From: Pelodera strongyloides
Lineage: Eukaryota > Nematoda > Chromadorea > Rhabditida > Rhabditidae
Direction of reading: 5' to 3'
Length of the DNA stretch: 64,000 bases
NCBI GenBank assembly: GCA_036852015.1
Contig: JAANDG010000012.1
Location: forward strand, 186,001 to 250,000
Below are positions 33,701 through 46,736 of the stretch, piece after piece. The notes below the pieces were generated by a model. The model had not been told where the DNA came from. It ran no database searches and saw only the letters and a list, made by a program, of their open reading frames with translations. Both the position numbers and the translations under genes were made by a program. Numbering within the stretch: the first letter of the stretch is position 1; each line of letters starts with the position of its first letter.

Positions 33701-35051
33701 ACACTGAGAATGTGAGTACTTTTAAATATTGATATAAATTATTACAATATATATCATTATATTATATTTACAAATCTTAATGATTACAATCAGTATCAGC
33801 ACATTATATTTACAAATCATCCACGTATCTTTTTAACGTTGGCAGTGTGTTTTTCCTTGCCACGTGTGAAACAGCGTCAATCGAGGATGTTGTATTTGAA
33901 TGTGTTATGAAACATTGATACAAATTGCTTCAAACTATTCGCTTGAAGGTTGGAGGTCTATCAACTATATGGGGTTGGTTAATAGACTTTTCCTAGAATT
34001 GAGTGGTCTTCAGTTATTTGTGCGGAGTTTGGTTTGTTTAATAATAAGCGTTTATGTTTTGTTGTTAATAGTCCTCATTTCTTCTTGTTTTTCAGCTCGT
34101 TGAAGATAGTGAAATGTTTGACGACCACGACTTTTACTTTGTACTTCTCAACGATTTGTTGGAGAAGAACAACACGGCTTTTGATCCAGTGGCTATGGCA
34201 AGGTGGGTTCGGGTTTACAGTAACCACTTTAAGGTGGCATAACGGCCGTTTTTTGAACGTATTATGGATAATTGCATTCCTATGTATTCATGCCAGGTGA
34301 GCTCGATTTTTATTCTAGTCATACTCATTTGCATATGATGCATGGGAATGCTGATTTCAAAATACTTCTCAAGAATGGGATGTTCTACCGCACTAAACAC
34401 AATCGTACTTCAGCGAACTAATATTGATCATAAGTTCCACTGTGGGCTCTTTTATGCGTTTTAAAGAAGTATGGTATACGGTAAAAAAACTGATTAGAAC
34501 ATCGTTCTATACGGTAATAGAAGATTAGAAGTTTTTTGCTATTTCAGAAGTTGGATCGAAATCAATAAAGCGAGAGAATTTGTGGTGAAGAAGTCTGAAC
34601 GCGACAATACAGGCAATAAGGTAATTCTTTATTTTATTTTGCCCCTGGTTCCTAATGAGAATGAGAAATGTATGTCACTACCGTAACATTTACAAACTCG
34701 AGTAAGTGCAGGCCTGTTTTATACTTTTATGTCTACTGCACTCACTGAATTTTGAACTATATTCGATTAAAGCGTTAGAACACGTGTGCAGAACACCTGT
34801 GTGTACTGATTATGAAAAAACGCTTGTCTGGGCGCTTCAAGCATAGAATAAAGCACTACATGATGATGCTCCAGAATGCGGGACGCAAAACCGCGTGCCA
34901 TTCCGCTTTAAAAATAATATTTCTTCAGGACCGAAAAATCCGATACGTGATCATTCCGAAATTGGTGAACTTCCATCCAGCCGCTCCTGAATCAGTACCT
35001 TGGCAACATGAAAATAGGAATGAGTTGTTTAAATCACTGTTCGCCAAATAG
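27743..35051 (+). CDS. AATF: AATF/Che-1/BFR2 homologue (nucleolar ribosome-biogenesis factor)
   Basis: Component of the 40S pre-ribosome (SSU processome; with NGDN and NOL10), also known as a transcription regulator in mammals. 15 exons, about 572 aa: 27743-27821, 28035-28156, 28477-28537, 28986-29162, 29713-29803, 30289-30443, 30841-31003, 31272-31379, 32364-32508, 32828-32932, 33198-33327, 33631-33711, 34096-34202, 34548-34620, 34929-35051. N-terminal LLKPAP motif, then long Asp/Glu-rich tracts (exons 28986-30443 and 32364), the AATF/Che1 domain (VQKTIYEQLLYLKIKMNAA... RRETLRQWDDKTRL) and the C-terminal TRAUB domain (DDHDFYFVLLNDLLEKN...RKIRYVIIPKLVNF...LFKSLFAK). The first intron is inferred: the frame also reads through it, but splicing fits the family. 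The junction 31003/31272 is out of phase by one base. The ATG lies 2 nt after TTTCAG. Confidence 0.92.
28639..28791. mobile_element. Nested inverted-repeat element in AATF intron
   Basis: TTTTCTAACAGGTGGGCAGCGGTG (from about 28665) is matched by its complement at about 28762-28786. A second palindrome (TGTATCTGTTCATCA / TGATGAACAGATACA) overlaps its left arm. It could form a cruciform; no coding. Confidence 0.65.
29122..29353. repeat. Tandem duplication of an AATF exon end
   Basis: 29122-29218 (last 41 nt of exon 28986-29162 plus the start of its intron) is repeated at 29256-29353 with substitutions and a small insertion. The second copy keeps a donor-like GTGGGT but has no acceptor, so it is a pseudo-exon. 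Confidence 0.8.
29902..30069. mobile_element. TTAA-type MITE, CCGGCCGG family, copy 4
   Basis: Clean example: TTAA at 29898-29901 and 30070-30073, ends AAATACCGGCCGGTTTTTGA and CCGGCCGGTATTTCGCT. It sits in an AATF intron. Confidence 0.8.
34233..34392. mobile_element. Diverged TTAA-type MITE in AATF intron
   Basis: TTAA (34229-34232) then GGTGGCATAACGGCCG...TGAACGTATTATGG; a decayed complementary end at about 34380-34392 (TTCTACCGCA). This is a member of the AGCGGYATG subfamily. Confidence 0.5.
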
Positions 35052-36170
35052 GTTAAGAATAAGGCTATGAGCGTGTTAAGGATGTTATATGTGGTCTAAA
35101 TGTCTTGAATGTCCTTTTCTAACCCGTAATTGGCTGTTTTTTATTGCGCAGGATTTATAAGTAATGTTATCACACACTTTTATGATATGGCTTTCTTTTC
35201 AGTCATCAATGTATGTGAACTTTTTTTGCTGTTGTGACGCATGATTATCATAAGTTTGTTTACTTGTTTTCGTTTAATAATAAGTATGTCGTTGGACAAT
35301 CTAGGCAGACTTACTGAGGTGAAGTATCGGCTTCTTTATGCCTACGTTGTTAGTTGTTACCTTTTTGCTTGTTATGTTATTGTTGTGTTTTCTGTTGTTA
35401 CTTCAATTATAGTCCATCATCATAAAAGTTTATTATTGATTAGATTAATAGTTATAATGAAGTAATCAAATACCCATAACTCGTTGTTAGAGAGCGACGC
35501 TAACTCTCCCCAGATTTAATAGAGAGCTTTCTACCGATCAGTATCACAATAATAGATCAGACGTATGGATCTTAGCCAATCCAAAATATGTATAACAAGA
35601 ACAAATAGTAAATAATAAGGAAGAAGAAAGCAATACAAGAATATAATTACAATGCGCTATCTTACAGTACAAATAAAGGGATTACTGACACCAGGTAAAA
35701 GGCAAAGGCGAAAATTTAAGTAACAACAAAAATGGGTTATTTTACATGCGCTGAAGAGAATTTAAAAAAAGCGGTATTGGTTGGAAACGGTGGCTACATA
35801 AGTTTAGCTCTACAAAACAAAGTACAAAGTGAACGTTGTAGAGGAATGAAATACAAAATAAAGAATACAACTAATCCTAATTTGGTCGTTAGCTTTGGGC
35901 AATGGAGAACTAGTAGACTGGCTTAATATGTAATGTTAATTGTACGAAAGGGTTTAATGTTTAATTAGAAAAAGTGGTCACTTAGTGGCCGAAATTGCCT
36001 CACTTTGGAAAGTCGTGGTGATGCTAAGAATTTCCGGAAAGCAAAGCTCAATTAATATATTTGTGTGAAACACACCGAATGTAGAACAAATGCCGCGGTT
36101 ACTAAGCTAAACAGACTATTTCTTTGGGCCCGGTATGTATGCCCAATAGACGGGAAACAACTATTGCTAC
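35052..36170. other. Intergenic between convergent AATF and BLCAP genes
   Basis: AT-rich, no gene or structured repeat recognised. Confidence 0.6.
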
Positions 36171-36576
36171 TTACAATCTACCCTCGATTTCGTTCCTGTA
36201 GACATAAGAGCACACTTCGCCGTTGAGCTTCTTGTCACAAGTGGGCCAGAAGATACAACTATCAGTGTCACTGTAGCAGAGGAGACCGAGAGCCAGGAAG
36301 AAGATTATAGAACAGATGTGACATGGGCTGAAAGTTGAAACGAGTATGTTTTGGCATGTAGACCACGCTTATACCAGGGTACAAATTATGTGCGCTGGTT
36401 TGAGTTGGTCAGCTAGCTGAGATGTCGAAACGTAAGTATTTTTATGCATACCGTCGATCCATGAAGAAGCCGATGATGTAAAACCACATGAAGAGAGCCT
36501 GTTCCATTAGAAACATTGGATGAAGCCAGTGTTTTGGAATCAGAAGCACGGGTATTAACCATTGGAGACAGTACAT
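36171..36576 (-). CDS. BLCAP: BLCAP homologue (bladder cancer-associated protein family)
   Basis: Small two-pass membrane protein; in mammals a growth inhibitor/apoptosis-linked protein, molecular role unknown. Two exons, 36452-36576 and 36171-36327, give 93 aa (human 87). The N-terminus MYCLQWLIPVLLIPK is nearly invariant in the family, and MEQALFMWFYIIGFFMDRRPCHIC matches the second conserved block. The C-terminus is Cys-rich and divergent. The stop used is TAA at 36171-36173; a GT (GTAGAT) shortly before it could be a splice site, but reading on to the stop gives the expected length. The ATG follows an AATTTCAG acceptor by 16 nt. Confidence 0.9.
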
Positions 36577-36954
36577 GACTGGTAGGAATTACCTGAAATT
36601 GGGCAATTAGGTTACGTAGGTCACAGAACGGATTCGAAAAAGATGAAAGGTACTAGCAAAATATAAATATACGAGTTGCAGGTTGTCGGCAGGTTTGCTG
36701 CATAAAAAAAAATAAAAATTCAAAAAAAATTGTGCGATTTGCTGAATTTTTGTATCGGATTCTGCATGCACAACACGATCTACAGTAGTAAACCACATTT
36801 AACTGATTTATTTTACGGCCGCGCAGTTCTTTTTTTTACTCTTGATTGCGGCGTACAAACCTTGTTATTTAACCGATTTCTTTCTAATTATTTTTAGCGA
36901 CTACTCGATGCGCTTTTGTTAACTGTGGGTGCCTTAATCTGTATAATTTCAGCA

Positions 36955-37013
36955 TTTGCAAGGGCTAGAGAAGAAGCTTCTTGGAACGGAACGGCTTCTC
37001 GTGGCGTGGCAGG
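36955..37013 (+). other. Possible orphan exon upstream of NCB5OR
   Basis: Between TTTCAG and GTTAGT lies a 59-nt open segment reading HLQGLEKKLLGTERLLVAWQ in one frame. Its frame would join in phase to the open stretch before the NCB5OR ATG (40761-40826), but across 3.7 kb of repeats. No family match; it may be a 5' exon or chance. Confidence 0.25.
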
Positions 37014-37147
37014 TTAGTAAATGTTTTAAAGCATGCTTTATGTGTGTTAGGCTCTGTCTGCTGTACCGTTCCAAACCTCAGTGTTTTTGAATTGAATTTT
37101 GTGTGTGTGTGGTTTTGTTGTGTGTTGTTTTAGTTTTGTGTGTTCTG

Positions 37148-37560
<413 letters not shown>

Positions 37561-37803
37561 GGTTGTGGCGGAAGGTTAGGGGAGCTGGTTGTGTTTTGTG
37601 TGGTGTATGGGAGCCTGGATTGATTACGAGTGATTGTCATTCACCCGTGGATTGTGTATTTTTATTGTCATTATTAGGTGCTTGGTGTGGAGCTTGGTTT
37701 TTTTGTGCAGATATCAAGTCGCGGGAGGTAGGGAGAGAGGTAGGGGGAGGTAGGTTGTTGATTTTTGGGTTGTCGTCGTTATTTTGTTGTGTTTGTTTTT
37801 TTT

Positions 37804-37838
<35 letters not shown>

Positions 37839-40826
37839 TTTTTATATATTTGTAGTGCTGTTTTCAAGATCTTCCTGGCACTGTATGTGTTTTAGCATGT
37901 ACATTTTGTAAGATGAAAACGAAAGTGCTAAAAATGTGAAAAATATTTCCCATAATTTTCTGTATACATCTTTGTTATTCATTGACTATTGTTTGTGATT
38001 AAAGCTTGTAAAACAATGGATCTTCCGTTAATGTAAGTAAGAGCTTACCAGGGTGCGTTGTCGCAGGCTGGGGATTAGTATAGTGTTTCGCATTACTTGG
38101 TATAATTGTTTTGCGTTGTTGCAATATACTTTTTATTATGGTAATTATTAAAGTACAATATAATATATGTAAATTCCAAATATGGGATCCATAATATGTT
38201 TTTTGCTTCAATTCTGTTTACCAATGCACTTTGCTTTCTATGACATCCCATCGGGGTCCCCCAGTACCCATATACCCTATATCCCCCATTCTCAGGGGTT
38301 TCCTCATAATGACCTAGTCGTATCCTTGATCTGTTTGCCCCCAAACATGTGAAACGTACTAGACAAGCACAACTACTTATATGTCTCGCCTCTTTCTTAT
38401 GCTATGCTAATAGTTATGTCATTGAGTACATTGACAATAGCGTCATGCTTAGTTGTCCAACAAAATGACTAGGAAATATCCCAACCCAAGCGCCAGGGGA
38501 GCTCAAGAGGCATTACATGTGGTTTGGTGTACCCTAAAAAGTCAAAAAAGCTAGAGTGAAAAATGGTATTCATAAAGGTTGTCTTTAAGTTATTGCTTGC
38601 GTGTGTCCTATTTAATCTCAACGCTCATAAGCCCCGCCCCTTTTCCCGTGCGTATGGCCTGGGGTCCCTATAACCGAATAGATCCCAAATATGTTCTTCA
38701 ATTCTTCCAATGCCAACACATCGTAGTAACATATTTAGCATTCAGTTTCTCTCATAATAGACTAGTCGTAAGCAAATATTGTTCCTTGTTTTGCAGTGCA
38801 GGAAATAACATAGGTCGTGTGGAATTAACTCACTATTTCTTCGTAAAATGGAATCTAATTACCGCCATTCCCGAGTTTCTGTGCTTCTGCTGTAAGCTGT
38901 AATTGAATTCGCAGAGCCAATATGATTCTTCCAAGATTTTATACTAAACTTTATTCCCTTCCTTTTTCTTGTATTATATTATTATTCAATAACTTTAGAG
39001 TTTCTGTTTACTGTATTTATCAGCAAATCATGAATTTATCATATAGTAGCTAGTAACTCAAAAGTCTGTTCTAACTGACGTAAGTAAACAACTGCTTTCC
39101 GTGTGATTATAATAAGTATTTGTAATTGCTTTTTAGCACATTTATTGAAATTGGAGATTGAAGTAAATCGCAAAATAGAATTGTTTACGTTGATATTCCG
39201 TAGCATATAGCCGAGAACCTTTATTTAGTTACGGGCATTTGTCTTATTTGGTTTGGAAGTGTTGTGTGTCGGAATTTAGAAGTCCAAGTCAATTATTTAA
39301 CAACTAGTAATGTTCCCCATATTCCGTCCTTCGTCCCCAGTCATGGGCGTTTTCGCTCCTTTTCTACTTCCATTGATTTGAATATACTACATGCTTAAGT
39401 CTATGTGTGATGATTGTATGTCTGAATAAAGTGGTATTCACATTTTTTTTCATTTTCTATTTCCCCTTTGCCGGTCCGAATAAGTAAACGCTGCTCCTCA
39501 TTATAGCGTTGGGCCCGTTAGTCTTTCGCTTTCAAGGTCAAGGGCCCTAACGTGTCAACTTCTGGGCATAAACCAATGCGTAAAATGACGCATCGACCGT
39601 CTCCGGAACCAATTTAAAACGTATATAATCACGTGAAACGTTGCGTTTTAACGCCAGAATACGCATCGAAATTATACCTTGGAACTTGCCTCGTCTCTTG
39701 AATACTTCAGTGTTATAATATTCGTTGTTTTCAGTTTTGAGCATGCGGTCATATTTGGAGTTCCCTTGTTTCTAGGCATTATTTTTTTATAGCGATTCAC
39801 CCTATTAGATCTTCTTACAATATAGGATTGTTGTATATAAATCTAAGAGTAAGCTTTTTACTTTGAAGTCCTTTTTTGGGCTGAAATACGTACTAGTTAG
39901 TTAGTTGATTGCAATATGTATATGTTTTCTACTTCTCCATATTGGGGTTAGGCCCTTTTTGGTTTACTTCCTTTTTTCCGCGACGTTTTTCATTTTCAAT
40001 TTAAACTCGATGGGATCGTGGGATGTGAATTTTGAGTCATTAGTGAAATTGAACAACGAGATGTCTAGACATAAGCCATAGTTTGCATATAATATCAGTC
40101 GGGGGTGCAATTGAAAACAGCATGTTACACCGCTTTCACTAAAAGTAAATACTCACTCTGAAATTTGCGTTGTCTAATTAACTTTTGGTATGTACGCTCT
40201 CTTCCTCTCTCTGTCTCGACTGCGACCCTTGATTGTCCGTGTTTTATTTATTTTTACTAGTCTAACCGCCGTTACCCTTGTAACTACAAAAAATCACTCA
40301 TTGTGTAAATGCTCGTTCTATCTTGCAGTTCGTTGTACTTGTACTTCCGCTAATAGAGCGTGAACGTAAACTGTTAAATGGGCATTACACATAGCTGCTG
40401 TTCATTTTACTGCGGCGGGTGCAATGGTCGTGCGGTGAGAACTTTATCTACTTTATATAGAAAGTGCTTATAAAATTCGATATTATTATTATATTATATT
40501 TTAAAATGCCGGCAATAATGATCATTCGGATTCTGCCATTTAGTGCATGTTGACGTTGGGTTTTATTGCACCATAATTGGGCTTGAGTACTGTAATGCCC
40601 GGCCATGGGTCGTAGAGGTAGAGGTGCGAAAGACAATTTCCATATACGCGGATGCGGATACTGTAATACCTGAACCTGGCCGTAGCAGTGCGCAAGACCC
40701 TCTCCATTTACGCATGACTCCGATCCGATACAATGTCCTTTATTCCTCATAATGTTTTAGAGTGTGTCCAGCATCGATTCGAGTGCGTGGGCCAATGAAG
40801 AGAACGCTAAGGATAGCGGGAATAGG
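37561..40826. other. Intergenic / 5' region of NCB5OR
   Basis: No gene recognised. It contains short GGTCCC/GGGCCC palindromes (38240-38330, 39510-39550) and a weak tandem pair at 40570-40720. The final 66 nt follow a TGTTTTAG acceptor (ends 40760) and are open in the NCB5OR frame. Confidence 0.5.
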
Positions 40827-43401
40827 ATGCTGAACGTGCCGTCGCCTTCCACCTCACTCACTGCGGTTAGTTTATTTCTGGGTTTAAAGTTGTGTTAAAG
40901 CGAAATACGGGCCGGTTTTTGAAAAAATATCCAGTAGACCAGCATTATTATGCAGCTTATGCAAATGAACGTAAATTAAAATAAACAATAGAGTAAATTC
41001 GAGCAAATTAGCAAAAGCACGGAAGAATGCAGTTGTCCACGATACGTTTGAAAAACCGGCCGGTATTTCGCTTTAAAGAGATATGTCATGTGGTTTGCAA
41101 TTCTGCGACATCTGCACTACCATTACCATATGTACTAGATCTTTCCTACGTTTCACCCTTCTTCTTCTTCACTTTCAGAAGCCGGCAATAGGTCGAAGTG
41201 AATATGGACGAGTCAAGGTGGCGCTTCCAAAGGGAAAGGTGAATTGTTTTATGGTTTATGATTTTGTCCTTTTCCTGTTTACCTGTTTACCCAAAGGAGT
41301 TCTCTAGAAACAGTCAGTTTGGCCAGAGTTATGAGTTATCGTCAGGAATTCTGTAATTTTTACGTGGTCTCCGTATTTCCTATTATTCTGCACTAAAGCC
41401 ATACTCTAGTTAATAAAACAATGTACATGACATGTTTTAATGGTTTCTAATTATCGTTTAGGGTCTTATGGACTGGGTCCGACTGACGACCGGAAAGGTC
41501 CTCGCAAAGAAACGGCTACAACACGTGGATCACGAAGAGTTGTCAAAACACTGCACACAGGACGACTGTTGGATTTTGATATTTGGAAAGGTATCTTTAT
41601 TATTATTTTTGTATCTCCTTTGTCGCCTGGGAGTTGGGAGTAGTAACCAGGTAGGTAGCTAGCTCACTTTTGTTTGATGGTATTGGTCGCTGACTGCACG
41701 CTTGTATACTGGTAACGGTATAAAGTCACTCACATAAAACACAGCTAGGCCGAATCAGTATCTGAAAGCGTCCTGTTTTGAAACGCATGCTGGCTAGGGA
41801 TTCCCATATGTAGCGAATGCAAATTTGCAAATGACTGTGCGATACCGTGTTATGTTTATAAATTATATTCATTTTCATACAACATATGGGAATACAGTCG
41901 TCCACACCTGCCGTTATCTCTAAGTTAAGCTACATGAGCGGATTTAGGTATACGACGTGACCGAGTACTTGGAATTCCATCCGGGCGGTATTCCCGAGTT
42001 GTTGCGTGCGGCCGGAACAGATGGAACGCACCTTTTCAATCAATACCATGCATGGGTCAACTACGAGAGCATGCTGAAGAGTTGCTATGTGGGACAGTTC
42101 TCGGGAGATTCCACTAAATGTGAGTGCTCGTTACTTGATTTCTTGTTAAAGCGGTACGTAACGTGGTTTTCGATGTAATGCGTATGCAACTTTATACGCA
42201 TTGCATGTAAGATACGGGAATGCAGTTGTGCAGTGTTATTTTTTAAACCGCGGGGCATAGTGCTATCGTCAGTAGTCCTCCGCGGCATGTATCGAATCAA
42301 AATATCTTATTATATAAAGGAGAAGAGTTTACTTTTTTGTTTGAAGCCGCATGTGAACGCAACGAAAATTTGAATATCCAAAGGCTATAAAAGGCGAGCC
42401 GGAGCCCGGAGCCCCGTCTTGAGCAAGCGAAATTCGAATTTTATTTCATGATTTTTCAAGATACGTTGCAAACGTTTCACATAAGTGTGCTCACTGATGT
42501 TCCTGCATTTTAGGCTTTGAAAGTCGCCTCAGGCGGCGGTAGCCGTCTGGTATCATATAATCAAATATTGAAATATCGAAAAATATTCAAAATATCGAAT
42601 AGATCGGCTTGTGAACCTTAATAGTGAGTTCGTTAATTTCATTATTTTTTTTGCCTACATTTGCGTTCTTTTTTTATCGTTGTGGATAGTTTAGTGAAGA
42701 AATGCGGTCCTCCGACATCGGACAATGTATCGACTAAGGACACGGAGAATGTGGAACTGCGCTCCAAGATTATGTTAGTGTTTGATACTTTTGTTAACTT
42801 TTTGGTTTTTTTTACTTCTTTATTTGGTGTTTTTTACCTTGTTTTTCTTAATTTCGTCACTGTCCCGTAACGTCAGCCCGGCAACAGTTTCGTAAGCTTA
42901 AGATATTTATATTATTAATGTAATAATTAGATATTCTCGGGTTTGTTTCTGTTTTCATAAGCTAAGCGCCTAAGGCAGATGAGCTAACAAGCCTCCCCCC
43001 CATATAGGCACCGTCGATACAATCGTTTTTGATAACAGAAATGTATCGTAAATAAGCAGATATGCAAATTTCGGATATAAACTCCAGAGCTCGAGTTACC
43101 CAACTATTTGTTCCATAAAAGTGCACACAGTTCACGACGTCTAGCTAGCTTCTTGTGTGATGCTTAATTGCCTATTTTGCTTCGCGTTCTGTTTATTGTC
43201 TACTCATCTGCTTTCTTTTACAGGATTTTCACTGCGGCCGACCGTCTCGTGTTGTGCTGCCGTGATTGGAAAGGTATTCAGCCATCTGATGTGATATTTG
43301 AATCGAAAAAGAACTCGTTGAGATTGTTGGTACGAAGGATGGGAGAGAAACCAGTGCAAATTGATTGGGGTCGGTACTTGTTTGACATTTTTGTACTGTT
43401 T

Positions 43402-43441
<40 letters not shown>

Positions 43442-44034
43442 GAGAGAGCGAAGGCGAACAGTTGAGTCGTTGTCCTACTGTAATTGGACAAAACCAGGCC
43501 ATGGGGGTTTCTTTCCCTGAGTTAGTTGTTGAGTACATTTTTCTATGGTAAAGCGTTTAAAGCGAAATACCGGCCGGTTTTTGAGACGCATCTGAAGTAC
43601 TTGCATTCCTATGCATTTATGCAATATGGGGTCTAATTGGGGTCTAGTTTTTATTCTAATTTTTGCTCATTTGCTCATGGTGTACCTTACTTTCAACTGA
43701 TAGTAGACAAAGTGTGGTCCAGACTCGTTTTTCCGGTAGAAAATCAACTCTATAACATCGTGTTTCACGAACATGAGTTAAGCGTGACAGTAAGCATAAT
43801 TTCGCTCAGGGACATCCCGATTTACGTGTGTAATTACAAGCGCGGTTGCAAACGTGACGTTATCCACTATTTAACCAACATAAATTCAGCTGGTATCCCC
43901 ACTCCAATCTGCCAGTGTGACGTGGAGATCTCGACCGAGGTGGACATGATACGCATTGCATTCCAGTTGATAACAATATCATTGAAATCGTTGGAGTCAC
44001 CAGGATTGTACAAGATTACACGTAACCCTCGTGA

Positions 44035-44078
<44 letters not shown>

Positions 44079-46736
44079 TTGTGAAGATTCAGTTTCCGAC
44101 GTTCACTCCAAGGCAGACTCTTGGTAGTGCTTTGTAATTTGTGTTGTGAAAGAGAAGGAATGTGTATGCTTTGTTGTATACACGTTTAATTAAAAAAAAA
44201 TGTAAAACTAGGTATATTCGATTGACTCGGAAGTAATGTTTCTGAAAATTTCTGACATTGTGAGTTTCTTTAGGTTTTCTCATGTTCTGAGGTCAAGATA
44301 TACTAAATTTGTGTGTACCCTTCCTCCAGATAAGAGTGCATTGCTTAGCGAGAGACACGGGATCATCAGTGTAAAACAAAATTAAAGAGTGTGAAAAGGC
44401 AGAGACTTAAATACCCCAGGGGTACAATAAACATCTGCGATGCGGGCGGAAGGGGGGTTCCCCCCCCCCGGCTGGAGGAAGGGGTGGAACCCATTTTTGC
44501 GCGTGTTTCTTGACCTATGCGAGTCATGTTATTCTTTCAGCTGCTTCTTACCACGAGTGCAAGGTAGTCGGCGTACGTAAACTGACTCATGATACCAATC
44601 TGTTCACTCTTCGATTACCCCCGAGACTTTATATGCCAATCACTTCTACTTATCACGTTTCGTGGGTGATACGGAAAGGAGGTTGGGCTTTTGTTTGTTT
44701 ATGGAGTTTATTGGGGGCGGGGTTGGATGGCTGAAAGCCAAGACATCTTTTTGTGTCTAGATCCTTTACACGAACTGATGTTCACTGCGGCAATTTTTTG
44801 AGCTTACACTGCTTATAGTACACAAAAAAACGAGGTGCTATTCGTATTATAAGTGCCCATCTATTTTCAGTTTGCATTTTGCATTCTCAGTGTCTCATTG
44901 TTCAGATAGGAAAGTCTTTAGAAAATTGGAAAGTGGTGTTCATATTCTCTCGTTTCAGCAGCCCGCCTCTATAGAGACTATACACCAGTTGGTGGTCCGG
45001 CCCCTGGTCTACTGCAGTTTATGATTAAAATCTACGCGGATGGGATATGCACACCGGCGTTGACAAGCTTGAAGGAAGGTAGAGCGACAGTCTTTCAGCC
45101 ATTGAACTTGTGGAACTTGTTAGGAAAATCACGGCCGATCTTAAAGCGGCCTGTCGCCCGGTTTATGATCGGGTGCTGAACACCTGTATTCCGATGTACC
45201 ATAAGCAAATTTCGGTTAACTGTGTTTGAACGGAACAAATTTGCACATAATGCATGGGAGTTTAAGTTTCATAAACCACATGCCTCTCCGCTTCAAAACT
45301 ATATTGCAGGTGATACAGTTGAAGTATCCGATCTGATCGGCGATTGGGATCTTATGGAGTGGACCGAAGCATCCACACACCTTGTCATCATAGCGGCCGG
45401 AAGTGGATGGACCCCGATGGTCAGCCTAATCGATGACAAGTTGAGGGCCAACGAGACGAATGAGACTTACAGGTTTGTAAGCTTTGTTAGTTTATTGGTC
45501 ACGTGGTCCCGTCCAATTTGTCACTTGGGTCCCAAAAAAGTACCCAATCGCCATTCCTTACCCACACAGTGTTCCATTCTCCAGTTCTCTTGTTGAATCT
45601 GGGTTAACACTTAACTTTAATGCTCACTCTAATTTTACAGGCCGGTTACTGTGATTTACTTCAATAAGACTGAGGAGGACATTGTTGACGATGAGTGGAT
45701 GCCATTTAGTTGGACTGATGAGAGGATAAAGGTTTGTGGCTGGGTCATTGATCATAATAACTTTAATAACTAGTTATTGCTTGAAAAGTGTGCGACGAAA
45801 GTAGAAGCAGGAGAGAGAAACACTCACAGGCTAGACACACTCAAAAAGTCTAGCTTCTTTGTGTTGTGTTATGTTAACTCTATATTATCTGCTGTATTTG
45901 TTAGTTATGTTGTATTGCTAATTGCTCATATTTCCTTTTACAATACTATAAACTGCTTCCTGTTGCGGGTTCTGCGCGTGTGTTATCCCAAGCAAGGTGA
46001 AGTCCTTCTGTCTACCTAGGGTAGCTCTTCCCTCCCGTGCTCTACCCCAGTAGTCTACTGTAATTGTAAGAAAGAAAGTAACTCGTCTTATCTTGTAGGT
46101 GACTCACGTGCTAACCCGACCCGACGAACTGTGGAAGGGTAAGAAGGGACGGATTTCACTCGAATTGATGAGCGAACTTTTGGAAGCGGAAGCGAGCGAA
46201 AAGAAGGAGCAGCGATTGGCCGTGTGTGGACCAGACGGTTTTATTCAAAGTGCAGTCGGGTGAGTTGTTATATGTATTTCATAATGTGGGACGAATGTTG
46301 CGCGAACAAGCGGCCTCATGTGCCTCTTTCTGGTGATGAGAGAATAATTGTGGCAATAGCCGTCAGCAGGTCCCAGTTTATTTTCCCGCGAGGTAGTCTC
46401 CCGTACGCACAGCTGCTGAAGATGGAGCTTACTTTGGTGCGCTTATGATGTGCGGAAATGTGCGGCGATGATCAGGCCAAGACTTTGCGAGCGAGATTAA
46501 CTGCTCAGCGGCAAGTGGTCACATGTTTCCGCACTAATGAGCGGCATGGTTCAAGTTGTTGGTTCACATGCACAGCGTGAAAAATGCTGAGTTTAACATC
46601 AAGAAACCTCTCAAAATGTATTTGCATTGGCACTTTGACGTAGCCTTGTGTTGCTGATGATTAGTATTGATTTCTTTCCAGAATATTGACCGAAATGGGC
46701 TACTCCTCGGATCATGTACACGTTTTCCAAGGATAA
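40827..46736 (+). CDS. CYB5R4: Cytochrome b5 reductase 4 (NCB5OR)
   Basis: Soluble/ER-associated NAD(P)H haem-flavin oxidoreductase. 13 exons, 560 aa (human 521): 40827-40865, 41179-41238, 41462-41590, 41948-42119, 42695-42773, 43224-43369, 43704-44030, 44541-44681, 44959-45078, 45310-45472, 45641-45731, 46099-46259, 46682-46736. Cytochrome b5 domain with haem ligands H87 (HPGG) and H110 (YHAWVNYE); a divergent CS domain in exons 43224-44030; then the reductase: FAD motif RDYTP (370-374), NAD(P)H motifs AAGSGWTPM (433-441) and CGPDGF (532-537). The ATG was chosen because MLNVPS matches the human start; an in-frame stop precedes the open 66-nt leader unless it is spliced. The CS region is the weakest part. 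TTAA-type MITEs occupy three of its introns. Confidence 0.92.
40899..41072. mobile_element. TTAA-type MITE, CCGGCCGG family, copy 5
   Basis: TTAA at 40895-40898 and 41073-41076; ends AGCGAAATACGGGCCGG and CCGGCCGGTATTTCGCT. A second, related end (AGAGATATGTCATGTGG) starts directly after the shared 3' TTAA. It lies in an NCB5OR intron. Confidence 0.8.
43399..43446. repeat. (GA)n tract
   Basis: Nearly pure GAGA repeat of about 45 bp beginning 30 nt after an NCB5OR 5' splice site. Confidence 0.9.
43561..43690. mobile_element. TTAA-type MITE, half copy
   Basis: TTAA (43557-43560) then AGCGAAATACCGGCCGG; the other terminus is not visible, so the element is probably truncated, ending near the acceptor of the next NCB5OR exon. 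Confidence 0.6.
44038..44076. repeat. (TA)n microsatellite
   Basis: About 19 TA units starting a few bases after the 5' splice site at 44031. Confidence 0.95.
45145..45292. mobile_element. TTAA-type MITE, AGCGGYATG subfamily
   Basis: TTAA at 45141-45144, TCAA at 45293-45296; arms AGCGGCCTGTCGCCCGGTTTATGA and TCATAAACCACATGCCTCTCCGCT. It lies in an NCB5OR intron, ending just before the next exon. Confidence 0.65.

Noticed and set aside
38093..38902. Frames of 83 and 107 codons upstream of NCB5OR
   Set aside because: No recognisable domain, splice structure or family; sequence contains short repeats only.
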